From assembly GCA_029865965.1 (NCBI GenBank), contig JARXAJ010000082.1, positions 1 to 42,257 on the forward strand: DNA of 42,257 bases, read 5' to 3'. This DNA comes from Aquabacterium sp. GTDB taxonomy: Bacteria; Pseudomonadota; Gammaproteobacteria; Burkholderiales; Burkholderiaceae_C. The notes beneath the pieces are model-generated. The model was not told the origin of the DNA. It saw only the letters and a list, made by a program, of their open reading frames with translations, and made no database searches. The position numbers and the translations under genes were made by a program. Positions 18,248 through 27,649 of this stretch are shown piece after piece. How positions within the stretch are numbered: position 1 is the stretch's first letter; each line of letters opens with the position of its first letter.

Positions 18248-19611
18248 GCACATCTGCCGTGACGAAGACTTCAGCGCCCACCTGGACGGCGGGCACGCTG
18301 AAGTACAGCGCTGCCGGGCTCGCGCTGCTGTTCTTCTGGCTGCTCTTCGGTGACTTCGCGTTCATGTTGCGCGAACGTTCGGCCGCGCCGACTGCGCAGC
18401 TGATGCTGAAGGCGTACCAGGCGTCGGACTTCGCCACCGGGATCTTCCTGCTGACGATCCCCCAGGCAATCATCTTCTTCCTGGGGCCTGTGATCAGCTA
18501 CTGGAGCGATCGCCATCGCGGCCGCTGGGGCCGGCGCATTCCGTTTCTGCTGTGGCCGACTCCGATCACGTCGCTGTCCATGATCGGCCTGGGCTACAGC
18601 CCGTTCATCGGAAAGGCCCTGCACCAATGGCTGGGCCGAAGCCCAGGCACCGAGCACCTGACCATCCTGATGGTCATGGTGTTGTTCTGGACGGTCTTCG
18701 AGATCGGCGTCGTGATCTCCAACTCGGTCTTCAACGGCCTGATCAACGACGTGGTTCCGCGCGCCTGGCTGGGGCGCTTCTACGGCATGTTCCGGGCCGT
18801 CGGCTTGGCCGTCGGCGTGATTTTCAACTACCAGGTCATCGGACATGTCGAAGGCAACTTCGCCCTGGTCTTCACCTGCATCGGCCTGATCTACGGGGTG
18901 GGCTTCTCGATCATGTGCCTCAAGGTGAAGGAGGGCGCGTACCCGCCGCCCCCCGAACGGGAACCAGGCAAGAGCCTGTTTCGGATCGCCATCACCGACT
19001 ACTACCGTGACTGCTTGTCGCGGCCCTACTACCTGTGGGTGTTCTGCTTCATCGCCCTGGGCACGGTCACCTACCTGCCCGTCAACACGTTTGCCATCTT
19101 TGCCGCCAAGAGCTTCGGCATGAGCATGGAGTTGTACGGCAAGTACATGGTCGCCACGTTCACTTGCTCGTTCTTGCTGGCCGTGCCCATCGGCTGGCTG
19201 GTCGACCGCTTCCATCCCATTCGTGTCGCGCAGGTGGCGCTGGTGCTCTACGGCAGCTTGATGCTGGTCGCCTACTTTCTGCTGCGCGATCAGGCTTCCT
19301 TCGGCGTCGCGCTGCTCGTGCATGGCGTCGTCTCCGGCATCTACTGGACCGGCACGGCCGCCATCGGGCAGATGCTGTACCCGCAGATGAAGTTTGCCCA
19401 GTTCGGGGCCGCAGGCGGGCTGATCACGGCAGGCTTCAGCATGTGCCTGGGGCCTGTGCTCGGGTTGCTGCTCGATGCCCTGGGCAATGACTACCGGTAC
19501 ACCTTCCTGGCTGGCAGCGTGCTGGCATTCGCATCTGTCGGGCTGGGTTGGGTGGTCTATCGGAAGTGGCAACAGCACGGTGGCCAGCACCACTACGTCG
19601 CGCCCGCCTGA
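18244..19611 (+). CDS. MFS sugar transporter, GPH/sucrose-symporter type
   Basis: 455 residues with about twelve hydrophobic segments. The loop SDRHRGRWGRRIPFLL after the second or third span is the conserved cytoplasmic motif of glycoside-pentoside-hexuronide and sucrose-type cation symporters. It would carry the periplasmic products of the lyase across the inner membrane, giving the second block its own uptake route separate from the ABC transporter. The ATG overlaps the halogenase stop codon. Substrate is inferred from context: unsaturated uronate-containing oligosaccharides or monomers. Confidence 0.88.
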   Translation: MSTSAVTKTSAPTWTAGTLKYSAAGLALLFFWLLFGDFAFMLRERSAAPTAQLMLKAYQASDFATGIFLLTIPQAIIFFLGPVISYWSDRHRGRWGRRIPFLLWPTPITSLSMIGLGYSPFIGKALHQWLGRSPGTEHLTILMVMVLFWTVFEIGVVISNSVFNGLINDVVPRAWLGRFYGMFRAVGLAVGVIFNYQVIGHVEGNFALVFTCIGLIYGVGFSIMCLKVKEGAYPPPPEREPGKSLFRIAITDYYRDCLSRPYYLWVFCFIALGTVTYLPVNTFAIFAAKSFGMSMELYGKYMVATFTCSFLLAVPIGWLVDRFHPIRVAQVALVLYGSLMLVAYFLLRDQASFGVALLVHGVVSGIYWTGTAAIGQMLYPQMKFAQFGAAGGLITAGFSMCLGPVLGLLLDALGNDYRYTFLAGSVLAFASVGLGWVVYRKWQQHGGQHHYVAPA

Positions 19612-19659
19612 GCCCGCCCCCGTGCATGCGCCAAGCTCCATGAAGCATCACCGTCCCAC

Positions 19660-20130
19660 ATGACGACCCACACACTGAAGATCAACAATCAGAGCCGCAC
19701 CGTCGACGTGGCCGCTGACACGCCGCTGCTCTGGGTGCTTCGCGATCACCTGTCGCTGTTCGGAACCAAGTACGGTTGCGGGCTGGCGCAGTGCGGCGCC
19801 TGCACGGTGCATGTGGACGGCAAGGCAACACGGTCCTGCATGACGCCGGTGTCTGCGGTGGGCCAGCAAGCAGTCACCACGATCGAGGGGCTCGATGCCA
19901 ACAAGGCGCATCCGCTCCAGCGCGCCTGGTGTGAACTGGATGTGCCGCAATGCGGCTACTGCCAGGGCGGGCAGATCATGGCCGCCGCGGCCCTTCTGAA
20001 GCAGCATCCTTCGCCGACCGATGAACAGATCGATGTGGCCATGGCCGGGGTGCTGTGCCGTTGCGGCACCTATGTTCGCATCCGCGCGGCCATCAAGGAC
20101 GCCGCGGCCAAGATGGGAGGTCGCAAGTGA
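19660..20130 (+). CDS. Molybdenum hydroxylase small subunit, [2Fe-2S] (IorA type)
   Basis: 156 residues, full length for the family. Two iron-sulfur sites are complete: plant-ferredoxin-type C40, C45, C48 and C60 ([14 protein letters not shown]), and C98, C101, C133 and C135 (CGYCQGG and CRCGTY). It passes electrons from the molybdenum cofactor in the large subunit to an acceptor. There is no FAD subunit gene nearby, as expected for the isoquinoline 1-oxidoreductase/aldehyde dehydrogenase class, which donates to cytochromes. No signal peptide, so it is probably carried out together with the Tat-bearing large subunit. Its stop overlaps the GTG of the large subunit gene. Confidence 0.93.
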   Translation: MTTHTLKINNQSRTVDVAADTPLLWVLRDHLSLFGTKYGCGLAQCGACTVHVDGKATRSCMTPVSAVGQQAVTTIEGLDANKAHPLQRAWCELDVPQCGYCQGGQIMAAAALLKQHPSPTDEQIDVAMAGVLCRCGTYVRIRAAIKDAAAKMGGRK

Positions 20131-22949
20131 GGATGCCGGTCTCCAAGCCGCGCCGGCGGTTCCTGCAAGTCTCGGCGCTGGCTGGCGGTGGGCTGCTGCT
20201 GAGCCAGGTGCGCGCACAGTCGACCCGGCCGCAGGGCGAGACGTCGCCGCAGCGTGGCAAGGGCGCTTTCGCGCCGAGCCCGTTCATCCAGATCAGACCC
20301 GATGGCGCCGTCGTCCTGGTGGCCAAGATTCCCGAGCTGGGCCAGGGCGTGAAGACGACCCTGCCGATGATCCTGGCAGATGAAATGGGTGCGGACTTCC
20401 AGACCGTCCAGATCGAGTCTGGCGCGCTGGATCCCAGGTTCGGTTCGCAGGAGGCCGGCGGCAGCATGTCGGTCTTCGACAGCCATCAGCCGCTGCGCGA
20501 GGCCGGCGCCCTGGCACGCACGCTGCTGGTCCGGGCCGCCGCCGCTCAATGGTCTGTGCCGACCAAGGAGTGCAGCGCCGCAGACTCCAAGGTGACCCAC
20601 CAACCCACGGACCGATCGCTGACCTTCGGTGATCTGGCGTCCAGGGCTGCTGCCCTGCCCGTGCCTGCGCCGTCGGACATCGTCCTGAAAGAGCCGCGTG
20701 AACAGCGCCTGATCGGCCAGCGGATTGGCGGCGTTGACAACCAGGCCATCGTCACCGGGCAGCCCCTGTTTGGCATCGACCAGACGGCGCCCGGCATGGT
20801 GCACGCCGTCTACGTGAAGTGCCCAGCGTCAGGCGGCAAGGTCGCGTCCGCGAACCTCGACCACATCAAGCGGCTTCCCGGCATCGTCGACGCCTTCATC
20901 CTGGCGGGCACCGCAGACGCCTATGGACTGCTGCCTGGCGTGGCCATCGTCGGCAATTCAACCTGGGCCACATTCAAGGCGCAGGACGAGCTGCGTGTGA
21001 CCTGGGACTCCAGTGCGAAGCTTGGCCAGGACTCGGCGGCCTATGAGCGCCGTGCGGCGGAGCTTGGGGCCACGCAGGGCTCGAACGTGCGGAGTGTGGG
21101 CGACGTGGCCGCCGGCCTGCGCGCAGCAGCCAAGTCCATCTCGGCGGCCTACCACTACCCCTTCCTGCACCATGCGCCGCTGGAGCCCATGAATGCGCTG
21201 GCCATTCCGCTGCCCGATGGTGGAATGAAGATCGTTGCGCCCACCCAGTCTCCGCAGGACGCGCACAAGCTTGCAGCCAAGGTGCTGGACTTGCCCACAG
21301 GCAAGGTCGAGCTGCAGTTCATCCGCAGTGGCGGCGCGTTCGGCCGCCGGCTCGTCAACGACTTTGTGGCGGAAGCTGCTGCGATTGCCCAACGTGTCGG
21401 TCGGCCCGTGAAGCTGACCTGGCGCCGGGACAGTGACACCCAGCATGGCAAGTACCGGCCTGCAGGCTGGCACTTTCTGCAGGGCGGGCTCGACAGCGCG
21501 GGCAAGCCGATGGCTTGGCGCAATCACTTCGTAACCGTCGGCTTGAACAGCATATCGAGAGCCGGCACGTCCGCCGACATTGGTGGCAACGAGTTTCCCA
21601 GCCGTTTCTTGCCCAGCTTCCGGCTGGAGCGGTCCGTCCTCAGCGCCAACGTCCCGACCAACTGGTGGCGTGCACCGGGCGCCAATGGCTTCTCGTTCGT
21701 GTTCCAGAGCTTCATCGACGAATTGGCACATGCGGCGGGCAAGGATCCTCTGGAGTTCCGCTTGGCCATGCTGGGTGAGGACCGCGTCCTGGCGGGCACG
21801 GGGCGCTGGGACCCTGCGTTCGACACGGCGCGCATGAAGGCCGTGCTCAGGCTCGCGGCCGAGCACGCCGGCTGGGGTAGGCGCCTGACGGCCGGGTCCG
21901 GTCAAGGCATGGCCTTTCATTTCAGCCACCAGGGCTACGTGGCGGAAGTGGCGGAAGTCAGCGTCTCGCCAGAAGGCGTGCTCACCGTGAAGCGCGTCAC
22001 CGCAGCGGTGGACGTGGGGCCGATCATCAACCGCAGTGGTGCGGAAAGCCAGGTGCAGGGCTCGATCATGGATGGGTTGAGCGCCGCCTGGTTGCAGGAA
22101 ATCACGATCGCCGACGGGGCCGTGCAGCAGTCGAACTTCCACGACTTCTCCGTGCTGCGCATCGATGCCGCACCGAAGCAGGTGGACGTGCACTTCATCG
22201 AGACCAAGACCGCGCCGACTGGCCTGGGCGAGCCAGCCCTTCCCCCGGTGGCACCCGCCGTGTGCAACGCGATCTTTGCGGCGACCGGCATCCGCATTCG
22301 GCGCCTGCCGATTTCCAAGACAGACCTCCAGTGGGATCCCAGAAGAGTGAAAACATCGACTCTGCAAGGCGCCGACATCGGCGCACCACGGCTGCGCGGC
22401 GAAACCCAGCAGACGTCCACCGCAGTCCAGCTGCTGGCAGGCGGCGTCGACATATGGGGGGTGCGCGACGAAGGCCACTTCGCACATCTGCCCGTGGGCG
22501 GCGACTTCGAGATCAGCGCCCGCGTGGATTCGCTGGAAATGGCCGACCTCTACACCAAGGCCGGGATCATGTTCCGGTCATCGCTTGCCGATGGCTCGCC
22601 GCATGTCATGCTGTTTGCCTTCGGCAACAACGAGCCGCGCAACAAGAACAACGGCGGCCTGGAGTTCCAGTTCCGCCAGGATGAGGGGGGCCTGTGCGCG
22701 GCCATCTACCCGCCGCAGCCGCTGCCAGCCGAGCCCGACTTCCCCGTGGGCTTTCCACATGTGTGGCTGAAGCTGGTGCGAAGGGGCGACACCTTCACCG
22801 GCCTGTTCAGCCGCGACGGAACGACCTGGAAGACGTACAGCAACCACATCCAGAACCTGCCGCCAAGCGGGTTCCTCGGGCTGGCCGTCACCGCACACAA
22901 CGACACGCAACACGTGTCCGCAAGCTTCAGCCACCTGCTGGTGGGCTGA
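20127..22949 (+). CDS. Molybdenum hydroxylase large subunit (IorB type) fused to a C-terminal DUF1349 domain
   Basis: 940 residues. The start is the GTG at 20127: GGGAGG at 20115-20120 sits six bases upstream and GTGA overlaps the previous stop; the ATG at 20133 is the alternative. [15 protein letters not shown] is a Tat signal, so the enzyme is periplasmic. Residues to about 745 match IorB-type molybdenum cofactor subunits ([38 protein letters not shown] with the expected active-site E702). These oxidise N-heterocycles or aldehydes using water. From about 750 to the end is a domain resembling DUF1349, a concanavalin-like fold ([61 protein letters not shown]). The fusion suggests the enzyme is held on a glycan. 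Native substrate unknown; an aldose or sugar aldehyde is an inference. Confidence 0.9.
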   Translation: MRMPVSKPRRRFLQVSALAGGGLLLSQVRAQSTRPQGETSPQRGKGAFAPSPFIQIRPDGAVVLVAKIPELGQGVKTTLPMILADEMGADFQTVQIESGALDPRFGSQEAGGSMSVFDSHQPLREAGALARTLLVRAAAAQWSVPTKECSAADSKVTHQPTDRSLTFGDLASRAAALPVPAPSDIVLKEPREQRLIGQRIGGVDNQAIVTGQPLFGIDQTAPGMVHAVYVKCPASGGKVASANLDHIKRLPGIVDAFILAGTADAYGLLPGVAIVGNSTWATFKAQDELRVTWDSSAKLGQDSAAYERRAAELGATQGSNVRSVGDVAAGLRAAAKSISAAYHYPFLHHAPLEPMNALAIPLPDGGMKIVAPTQSPQDAHKLAAKVLDLPTGKVELQFIRSGGAFGRRLVNDFVAEAAAIAQRVGRPVKLTWRRDSDTQHGKYRPAGWHFLQGGLDSAGKPMAWRNHFVTVGLNSISRAGTSADIGGNEFPSRFLPSFRLERSVLSANVPTNWWRAPGANGFSFVFQSFIDELAHAAGKDPLEFRLAMLGEDRVLAGTGRWDPAFDTARMKAVLRLAAEHAGWGRRLTAGSGQGMAFHFSHQGYVAEVAEVSVSPEGVLTVKRVTAAVDVGPIINRSGAESQVQGSIMDGLSAAWLQEITIADGAVQQSNFHDFSVLRIDAAPKQVDVHFIETKTAPTGLGEPALPPVAPAVCNAIFAATGIRIRRLPISKTDLQWDPRRVKTSTLQGADIGAPRLRGETQQTSTAVQLLAGGVDIWGVRDEGHFAHLPVGGDFEISARVDSLEMADLYTKAGIMFRSSLADGSPHVMLFAFGNNEPRNKNNGGLEFQFRQDEGGLCAAIYPPQPLPAEPDFPVGFPHVWLKLVRRGDTFTGLFSRDGTTWKTYSNHIQNLPPSGFLGLAVTAHNDTQHVSASFSHLLVG

Positions 22950-23036
22950 ACGCACTGTCCACTGGCATGGCCACGGGCGTCGAGCTCCTGGCCGTGCCAT
23001 TGGCTTCAATGTCGAATCGCACTGAAAGTGAATGGC

Positions 23037-23768
23037 ATGGATCGATTGAAAGGCAAGTGGTCTCTGGTAACCGGCGCAAGCCGCGGCGTTGGTCGGCATG
23101 TCAGCGCAGGGCTGGCCAGGCTGGGGTCCAACCTGGTCTTGCACAGCAGAGACCTGGCCCACACCGAACAACTGGCGGTCGAGCTTCGAGCCCAGGGCGT
23201 GGGCGTGGCGTGCGTGGCCGGCGAACTCGCCGACCGGGCCCAGGTGGACGACATGTTGACGCAGGCCCTGCAGCAGGCGGGGCAGATCGACGTGGTCTAC
23301 AACAACGCGGCAATCATGACGCCGTTCCGCGAGAACTTCTTCGACATTCCTGCAGAGGACTATCGCCACAGCTTCGAGGTCAACGTCATCAGCCTGGCCC
23401 GCATCTGCCACCGGCTGGTGCCGCCCATGATTGCGCGGCGATGGGGGCGCGTCATCAATCTCACGTCGGGCATCCAGGATCAGCCCGAGTTGTCGGCGTA
23501 TTCGATCTCGAAGGCTGCGGTCGACAAGCTGGTGCGCGACTTCGCGCCCAAGCTGGCTGGCACCGGCGTGCAGATGAACCTGCTGGACCCTGGCTGGCTG
23601 CGCACCGACCTGGGCGGCCCCCGGGCCCCCAACGACCCGAGCGCCGTGCTGCCCGGTGCACTGGTGCCGGCGCTGCTAGACGACGGGGTCAGCGGCCGCT
23701 TCTTCCGTGCCCAGGACTACGCGGGCCTGTCGTTGACGGCGGCGGTCGACAAGGAGCGCAGCAAGTGA
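23037..23768 (+). CDS. Short-chain dehydrogenase/reductase
   Basis: 243 residues, a classical SDR. Visible: TGASRGVG (nucleotide binding), NNAAIM, the catalytic serine in INLTSGIQD and Tyr-Lys in AYSISKAAVDKL. It has no signal peptide. The ATG at 23037 fits the family N-terminus; a GTG at 23028 is in frame three codons upstream. The end overlaps the GTG of the GH88 gene, so the two are probably translated together. The substrate cannot be read from the sequence; a keto sugar or uronate intermediate from the same operon is plausible. It is not a second KduD, as the substrate-binding loops differ. Confidence 0.88.
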   Translation: MDRLKGKWSLVTGASRGVGRHVSAGLARLGSNLVLHSRDLAHTEQLAVELRAQGVGVACVAGELADRAQVDDMLTQALQQAGQIDVVYNNAAIMTPFRENFFDIPAEDYRHSFEVNVISLARICHRLVPPMIARRWGRVINLTSGIQDQPELSAYSISKAAVDKLVRDFAPKLAGTGVQMNLLDPGWLRTDLGGPRAPNDPSAVLPGALVPALLDDGVSGRFFRAQDYAGLSLTAAVDKERSK

Positions 23769-24943
23769 GCCGAAGTGCACCAGCCACCAGCGCCCTGGAT
23801 GGCATCGACATCGATGCCGCCGTGGCCAGCATGGCCCGCAAGCTGGCCCACTACGACGACCACCAACCCGACAAGTCGGCCTACCCGAACGAGGCCAAGG
23901 CCGATGTCTGGTCCACGGTGCCTGCGCCGGACTGGGTCAGCGGCTTCTACCCCGGCGCCCTGTGGTACGTCTATGAGTTCGCGATGCGCCGGCAGTGGCC
24001 CGATCAAGACCGTTGGCGCCAGCAGGCGCACATCTGGACGACCGGCCTGACGGAAGAACAGTTCACGACCACCAACCATGATCTGGGCTTCATGATCATG
24101 GACAGCTTCGGGCATGGCTATCGGCTGACCGGCGATCCGGCCTACAAGGCCGTCGTTCTCCAGGCGGCCGGGTCGCTGTCGAAGCGCTTCAGCGACACCG
24201 TCGGCCTGATCCGATCCTGGGGCGCCATCGACGACCCGGAAAACTTCGTCGTGATCATCGACAACATGATGAACCTGGAGTTGCTGGTCTGGGCATCGGA
24301 CAACGGTGGCCCGCAACGTTATCGCCAAGTCGCCACGCAGCACGCCGACCGCTCGTGCGTGGAGTTCTTCCGGCCCGACCAGAGCACCCACCACGTCATC
24401 GACTTCAACCCGCTGACCGGTGCGCTGAAGCGAAAGTACACGCACCAGGGTCTGGCCGACGAGAGCTGCTGGTCGCGGGGCCAGACCTGGGCCATCTACG
24501 GCTACGCGTACCTCTTCGAGGCCACCGGGGACCGGCGCTATCTGGCGCAGTCCGTCGCGGCCGCCGACTACTACCTGGCGCGCCTGCCGGCGGACCACGT
24601 GCCGCCATCGGACTTCGACAGCGGGCTCGCGGGCCTAGAACACAAGGATTCGAGTGCGGCCGCGCTGGCGTCTTGCGCCTTCTTCCGCCTCAGCCGCCTG
24701 TGCCCGGAGGCAGCCGACCAGGCCCGCTTCTGGCAGGCAGCTGTCAACGCGCTGAAGAGCCTGGTGCAGGCACCGTACTTTTCGTCGTCGCCCAGCCATG
24801 CCAGCGCACTGCGCTACCAGGCCCGAAACTTCCACGCAGACGCCAGCCATCGCCTTACCAACACCGGCCTGATCTTTGGCGACTATTTCCTGCTGGAAGC
24901 GCTGCTGACCTATGACAGCGCCATCGCGAATCACCACAAGTAG
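23765..24943 (+). CDS. GH88 unsaturated glucuronyl hydrolase
   Basis: 392 residues. GH88 enzymes remove the 4,5-unsaturated uronic acid from the non-reducing end of lyase products by hydrating the double bond; the released sugar rearranges to the KduI substrate. The two catalytic aspartates expected from the Bacillus enzyme are at D106 (TNHDLGFMIMDS) and D166 (IIDNMMNLELLVWA), 60 residues apart as in the family. DESCWSRGQTWAIYGYAYLF is a further family block. The start is the GTG at 23765: AAGGAG at 23751-23756 precedes it by eight bases and it overlaps the SDR stop. No signal peptide is visible, so it acts in the cytoplasm. It links the lyase to kduI-kduD. Confidence 0.93.
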   Translation: MSRSAPATSALDGIDIDAAVASMARKLAHYDDHQPDKSAYPNEAKADVWSTVPAPDWVSGFYPGALWYVYEFAMRRQWPDQDRWRQQAHIWTTGLTEEQFTTTNHDLGFMIMDSFGHGYRLTGDPAYKAVVLQAAGSLSKRFSDTVGLIRSWGAIDDPENFVVIIDNMMNLELLVWASDNGGPQRYRQVATQHADRSCVEFFRPDQSTHHVIDFNPLTGALKRKYTHQGLADESCWSRGQTWAIYGYAYLFEATGDRRYLAQSVAAADYYLARLPADHVPPSDFDSGLAGLEHKDSSAAALASCAFFRLSRLCPEAADQARFWQAAVNALKSLVQAPYFSSSPSHASALRYQARNFHADASHRLTNTGLIFGDYFLLEALLTYDSAIANHHK

Positions 24944-24955
24944 AGATCGCCCGAA

Positions 24956-25864
24956 ATGATCAAGAACGACGCTTCGAACGCTGCGATGCCCAGTTTGTCG
25001 CCCATGGTCTATGGCACCTGGCGGATGCTCGACGACAAGCCTTCGGTGCAGGACATCAATCGCCGCCTGAACCGTTGTGTCGAACTGGGCATCACGACCA
25101 TCGACACCGCAGAGATCTATGGCGGGTACCGGGTGGAGGCAGCACTCGGAAACGCCATGGCCCTCTCGCCCGGGCTGCGCGACAAGCTGGCCATCGTCAC
25201 GAAGGCGGGCATCTACGTGCCCAACGACCTGAGCCCGCAGCGCAAGGTGGGCTTCTACGACGCCTCGGCGGCACAACTCAGGCGCAGCGTCGAGCAATCT
25301 TTGCGGATGTTGGGCTGCGAGCAGATCGAGCTGTTTCTCGTGCACCGCCCTGACTGGCTGACGGGCGTCGAAGATACGGCGCAAGGGCTCAACCAGTTGC
25401 TGCAGGAAGGCAAGATCCGCATGGCGGGGGTGTCCAACTACACCGCCAGCCAGTTTGCGGCCCTGAACAGCTTCATGGGCGTGCCGCTGTACACCAACCA
25501 GGTCGAGTTCCACCTTCTGCGTATGGACCCTATGGTGGACGGCAGCTTCGACCAGTGCCAGCAACAACGGGTTCGGCCGATGGCCTGGAGCCCCCTGGCC
25601 GCAGGCCGACTCTTTGACGCGAACGAGCCTGCAGCGGTGCGGCTGGCCCAGGCCGCGGCAGTGTTGTCCCCGAAGTACGGTGGCGCCACATTGGAGCAGT
25701 TGGCCTACGCGTGGGTGATGGCCCATCCCAGCCGGCCCTACCCCGTGATCGGAACGAACAAGATCGACCGCATCGAGAGCGCCGTCAAGGCCCTGTCGGT
25801 CCGCCTTGAGCGGGAAGACTGGTTTGCGCTCTGGGTGGCGGCTCAGGGGCGGAACATCCCCTGA
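24956..25864 (+). CDS. Aldo/keto reductase (YdhF-like)
   Basis: 302 residues. The catalytic tetrad is complete: D50 and Y55 in TIDTAEIYGGY, K83 in VTKAGIY and H130 in FLVHRPD. The C-terminal NADPH-binding region (AWSPLAAGRLFD, then PVIGTNKIDRIESAV) is of the YdhF/AKR type. It would reduce an aldehyde or keto group with NADPH. The ATG lies 12 bases after the GH88 stop, so it belongs to the same operon. The role is unknown; reduction of a sugar acid intermediate fits the context. Confidence 0.9.
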   Translation: MIKNDASNAAMPSLSPMVYGTWRMLDDKPSVQDINRRLNRCVELGITTIDTAEIYGGYRVEAALGNAMALSPGLRDKLAIVTKAGIYVPNDLSPQRKVGFYDASAAQLRRSVEQSLRMLGCEQIELFLVHRPDWLTGVEDTAQGLNQLLQEGKIRMAGVSNYTASQFAALNSFMGVPLYTNQVEFHLLRMDPMVDGSFDQCQQQRVRPMAWSPLAAGRLFDANEPAAVRLAQAAAVLSPKYGGATLEQLAYAWVMAHPSRPYPVIGTNKIDRIESAVKALSVRLEREDWFALWVAAQGRNIP

Positions 25865-25980
25865 CGATCGAAGTGCACCGGGGGCGCTGACAGCCCGACG
25901 GGCGCACGAATCCAAGGTCTCCGCTGGCGGCGTCATCGACGGCGCTGGTGGCTCCATGACACTGCAAGGCGGTTTGCAAG

Positions 25981-27213
25981 ATGAAGACCTGGGCCTGTAC
26001 GCTGATCGCTTGTCTGCTGGTCGCACTCGCAACCCCGGCGGTGCGCGCTGCAGACACTGCCAAAGGGTCTGCAGGCTCAATCGCTGTGCGAGGCGAAGTC
26101 AGGAAGGTCAGCCATGACTTCCAGCTGAACATGCTCGATCCTGCCCTGTGGACCGTCGACACGGTCCATCTGGGCACCCGTCAATTGCAGATCGATGCTG
26201 ACCGGGACAGTGAAGCCACCGTCATTCGCCCGACTTGGTCTGTGAGCGATCTTGCGTCACCTGAAGCTGACATCCGCAATGTCGAGCACAGCCGCCTGCA
26301 CATCTACCAGACGATCAAGGCCAGCGATTGCACCCAGGCCGATGTCGAGTTCGAGATCCTGATTCCCATGGAGTACATCCGGGAGGGCAAGCTCAGGCTG
26401 GTGTTCTCGCTTCAGGCCGGCGCCAAGGGCGACTATCTGTTCAATGGCAAGACCTTCAGGATGAGCGACTTTTCCGGTGCGAACGGCCAGTATCAGCGCG
26501 TCCGGGTGAAGGCAGGCGAGGACTTCACGGACGCACCGTCGCCCAAGAAGCTGCGGGCCATCGAGCGGGTCAACTTCATCTTCCACCGCAACGGGTCGAT
26601 GGTGGCGGCGCCCATCCGGATCCGTCGTGTCACGATCGACCTGAACAGCGACCGCATCGTGCCGCCGCAACCTGATGCCAAGGTGATCAATCCGCGCTCA
26701 CAGTACGCGTTCAGATACGACACGGAGCCTGTCATCGCCGGTGTTGTCGCACGCACTTCCGACGAGACCATGGACATTGGCCGTCGATTGGATGATGCGT
26801 CATCAGGGCTACTGCTCACCCCCATGTGGTTGAAGAACCAGATGCCAGCAGGCCACTCCGGCAAGGTCTCGCTCGTGCAGCCTCTAGGCAGCATGCACGA
26901 CTTCGAGCGGTTCCAGATCAAGTACACGCTGAACATTCCCCGCGCCTACTTCAACGAGGGCAAGCTCGACCTCTACTTGTTCATCCAGGCCGGTGCCGAA
27001 GGCTTCCACCGATGGAGCGGATCGCAGCGCAGGCTGTCCTCTTTCGTGGCCAACGCGGACCGAGACGTGGTCCTGACACTGACCGAGCGTGACTTTGCAC
27101 AGCAGGGCAAGCAGCGCAACCAGATTGAGTTCGTCGGGCTGCAATTGATCCCGAACGGTTCAGCCTTGAACCAGCCGTTGCTCCTGAAAAGCATCGAGGT
27201 GCAACTTCCCTGA
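25981..27213 (+). CDS. Secreted protein of two homologous domains, function unknown
   Basis: 410 residues. A signal peptide (MKTWACTLIACLLVALATPA, cleavage near VRAAD) is followed by two similar halves of about 140 residues. In the first half (about 82-221) the core reads FEILIPMEYIREGKL and SLQAGAKG; in the second (about 280-409) YTLNIPRAYFNEGKL and FIQAGAEG, with an offset of about 190. The alternating hydrophobic pattern suggests beta-sandwich modules such as those that bind carbohydrate, but I recognise no named family and see no catalytic motif. It starts 116 bases after the aldo/keto reductase gene on the same strand and ends the accessory block. A glycan-binding or scaffold role is an inference. 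Confidence 0.75.
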   Translation: MKTWACTLIACLLVALATPAVRAADTAKGSAGSIAVRGEVRKVSHDFQLNMLDPALWTVDTVHLGTRQLQIDADRDSEATVIRPTWSVSDLASPEADIRNVEHSRLHIYQTIKASDCTQADVEFEILIPMEYIREGKLRLVFSLQAGAKGDYLFNGKTFRMSDFSGANGQYQRVRVKAGEDFTDAPSPKKLRAIERVNFIFHRNGSMVAAPIRIRRVTIDLNSDRIVPPQPDAKVINPRSQYAFRYDTEPVIAGVVARTSDETMDIGRRLDDASSGLLLTPMWLKNQMPAGHSGKVSLVQPLGSMHDFERFQIKYTLNIPRAYFNEGKLDLYLFIQAGAEGFHRWSGSQRRLSSFVANADRDVVLTLTERDFAQQGKQRNQIEFVGLQLIPNGSALNQPLLLKSIEVQLP

Positions 27214-27649
27214 CGTGGCCGGAAGCAGCGAACACAGAGTCCCCGCAAGCCACCGCAGTCGTTGAGATTCAGGCGCTGTGCTGCGCGCGCTTGCGGCCTT
27301 GATCATTTTTGACACCTGCCGAAAGTCGCTTGCTGATGCTGAGGGATTGGCAGGTCGCTGGAACTGGCTTGGGGACCGTGCGATGAGCTACCTGGAAGCT
27401 GTCGGTCGCCAACGGCTGGAACTGGCCGTCAGCCGGTACCAGTGAACGGCACCTTGCTGGCGACCTGTCCGCACTGCGCATTGCACGACACGCGCCACAA
27501 CTTTGGCTCGGGGTCAGTCAGCCTCAGCAACTTGGGCAGGATGTACAAGGCCCTGTTGGCGTGGCCGTCATCAAGTTCCTGACAGCCACCGCACATCCAG
27601 GCGACCAAATTGGCACCCGACGGCGGCCATGCTCAACAAACGCTCAGGC
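27214..27649. other. Gene-poor junction between the polysaccharide block and core genes
   Basis: This 436-base stretch has no convincing gene and no clear terminator. On the minus strand there are two short open frames, one at 27429-27596 with spaced cysteines and one at 27269-27481. They may be remnants of a lost gene or mobile element, but I cannot identify one. No terminal inverted repeats were found. Confidence 0.5.
27429..27596 (-). CDS. Possible small Cys-rich ORF or gene remnant (55 aa)
   Basis: The frame begins MCGGCQELDDGHANRALY and contains a CxxC pair (C2, C5) and a later CNAQC pair, as in a zinc-ribbon, with LPKLLRLTDPEPKLWRV between. It has no ribosome-binding site and the frame is open a little further upstream. 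The spacing of cysteines and the sense-like composition suggest coding origin, but it is more likely a fragment than a working gene. Confidence 0.2.
   Translation of the reverse strand: MCGGCQELDDGHANRALYILPKLLRLTDPEPKLWRVSCNAQCGQVASKVPFTGTG

Noticed and set aside
16829-18253. 474-codon frame antisense to the halogenase
   Set aside because: Composition is that of a high-GC antisense shadow (rich in Arg, Gln, Val, His) with no recognisable domain, while the plus strand has full halogenase motifs.
18271-19641. 456-codon frame antisense to the sugar symporter
   Set aside because: Rich in Gln, Asp and His without a domain; it mirrors the membrane protein on the plus strand.
20958-22487. 509-codon frame antisense to the molybdenum hydroxylase
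   Set aside because: No start signal or domain; explained by codon bias of the real gene.
27269-27481. 70-codon minus-strand frame in the junction region
   Set aside because: No ribosome-binding site and no recognisable motif; it overlaps the more gene-like Cys-containing frame.
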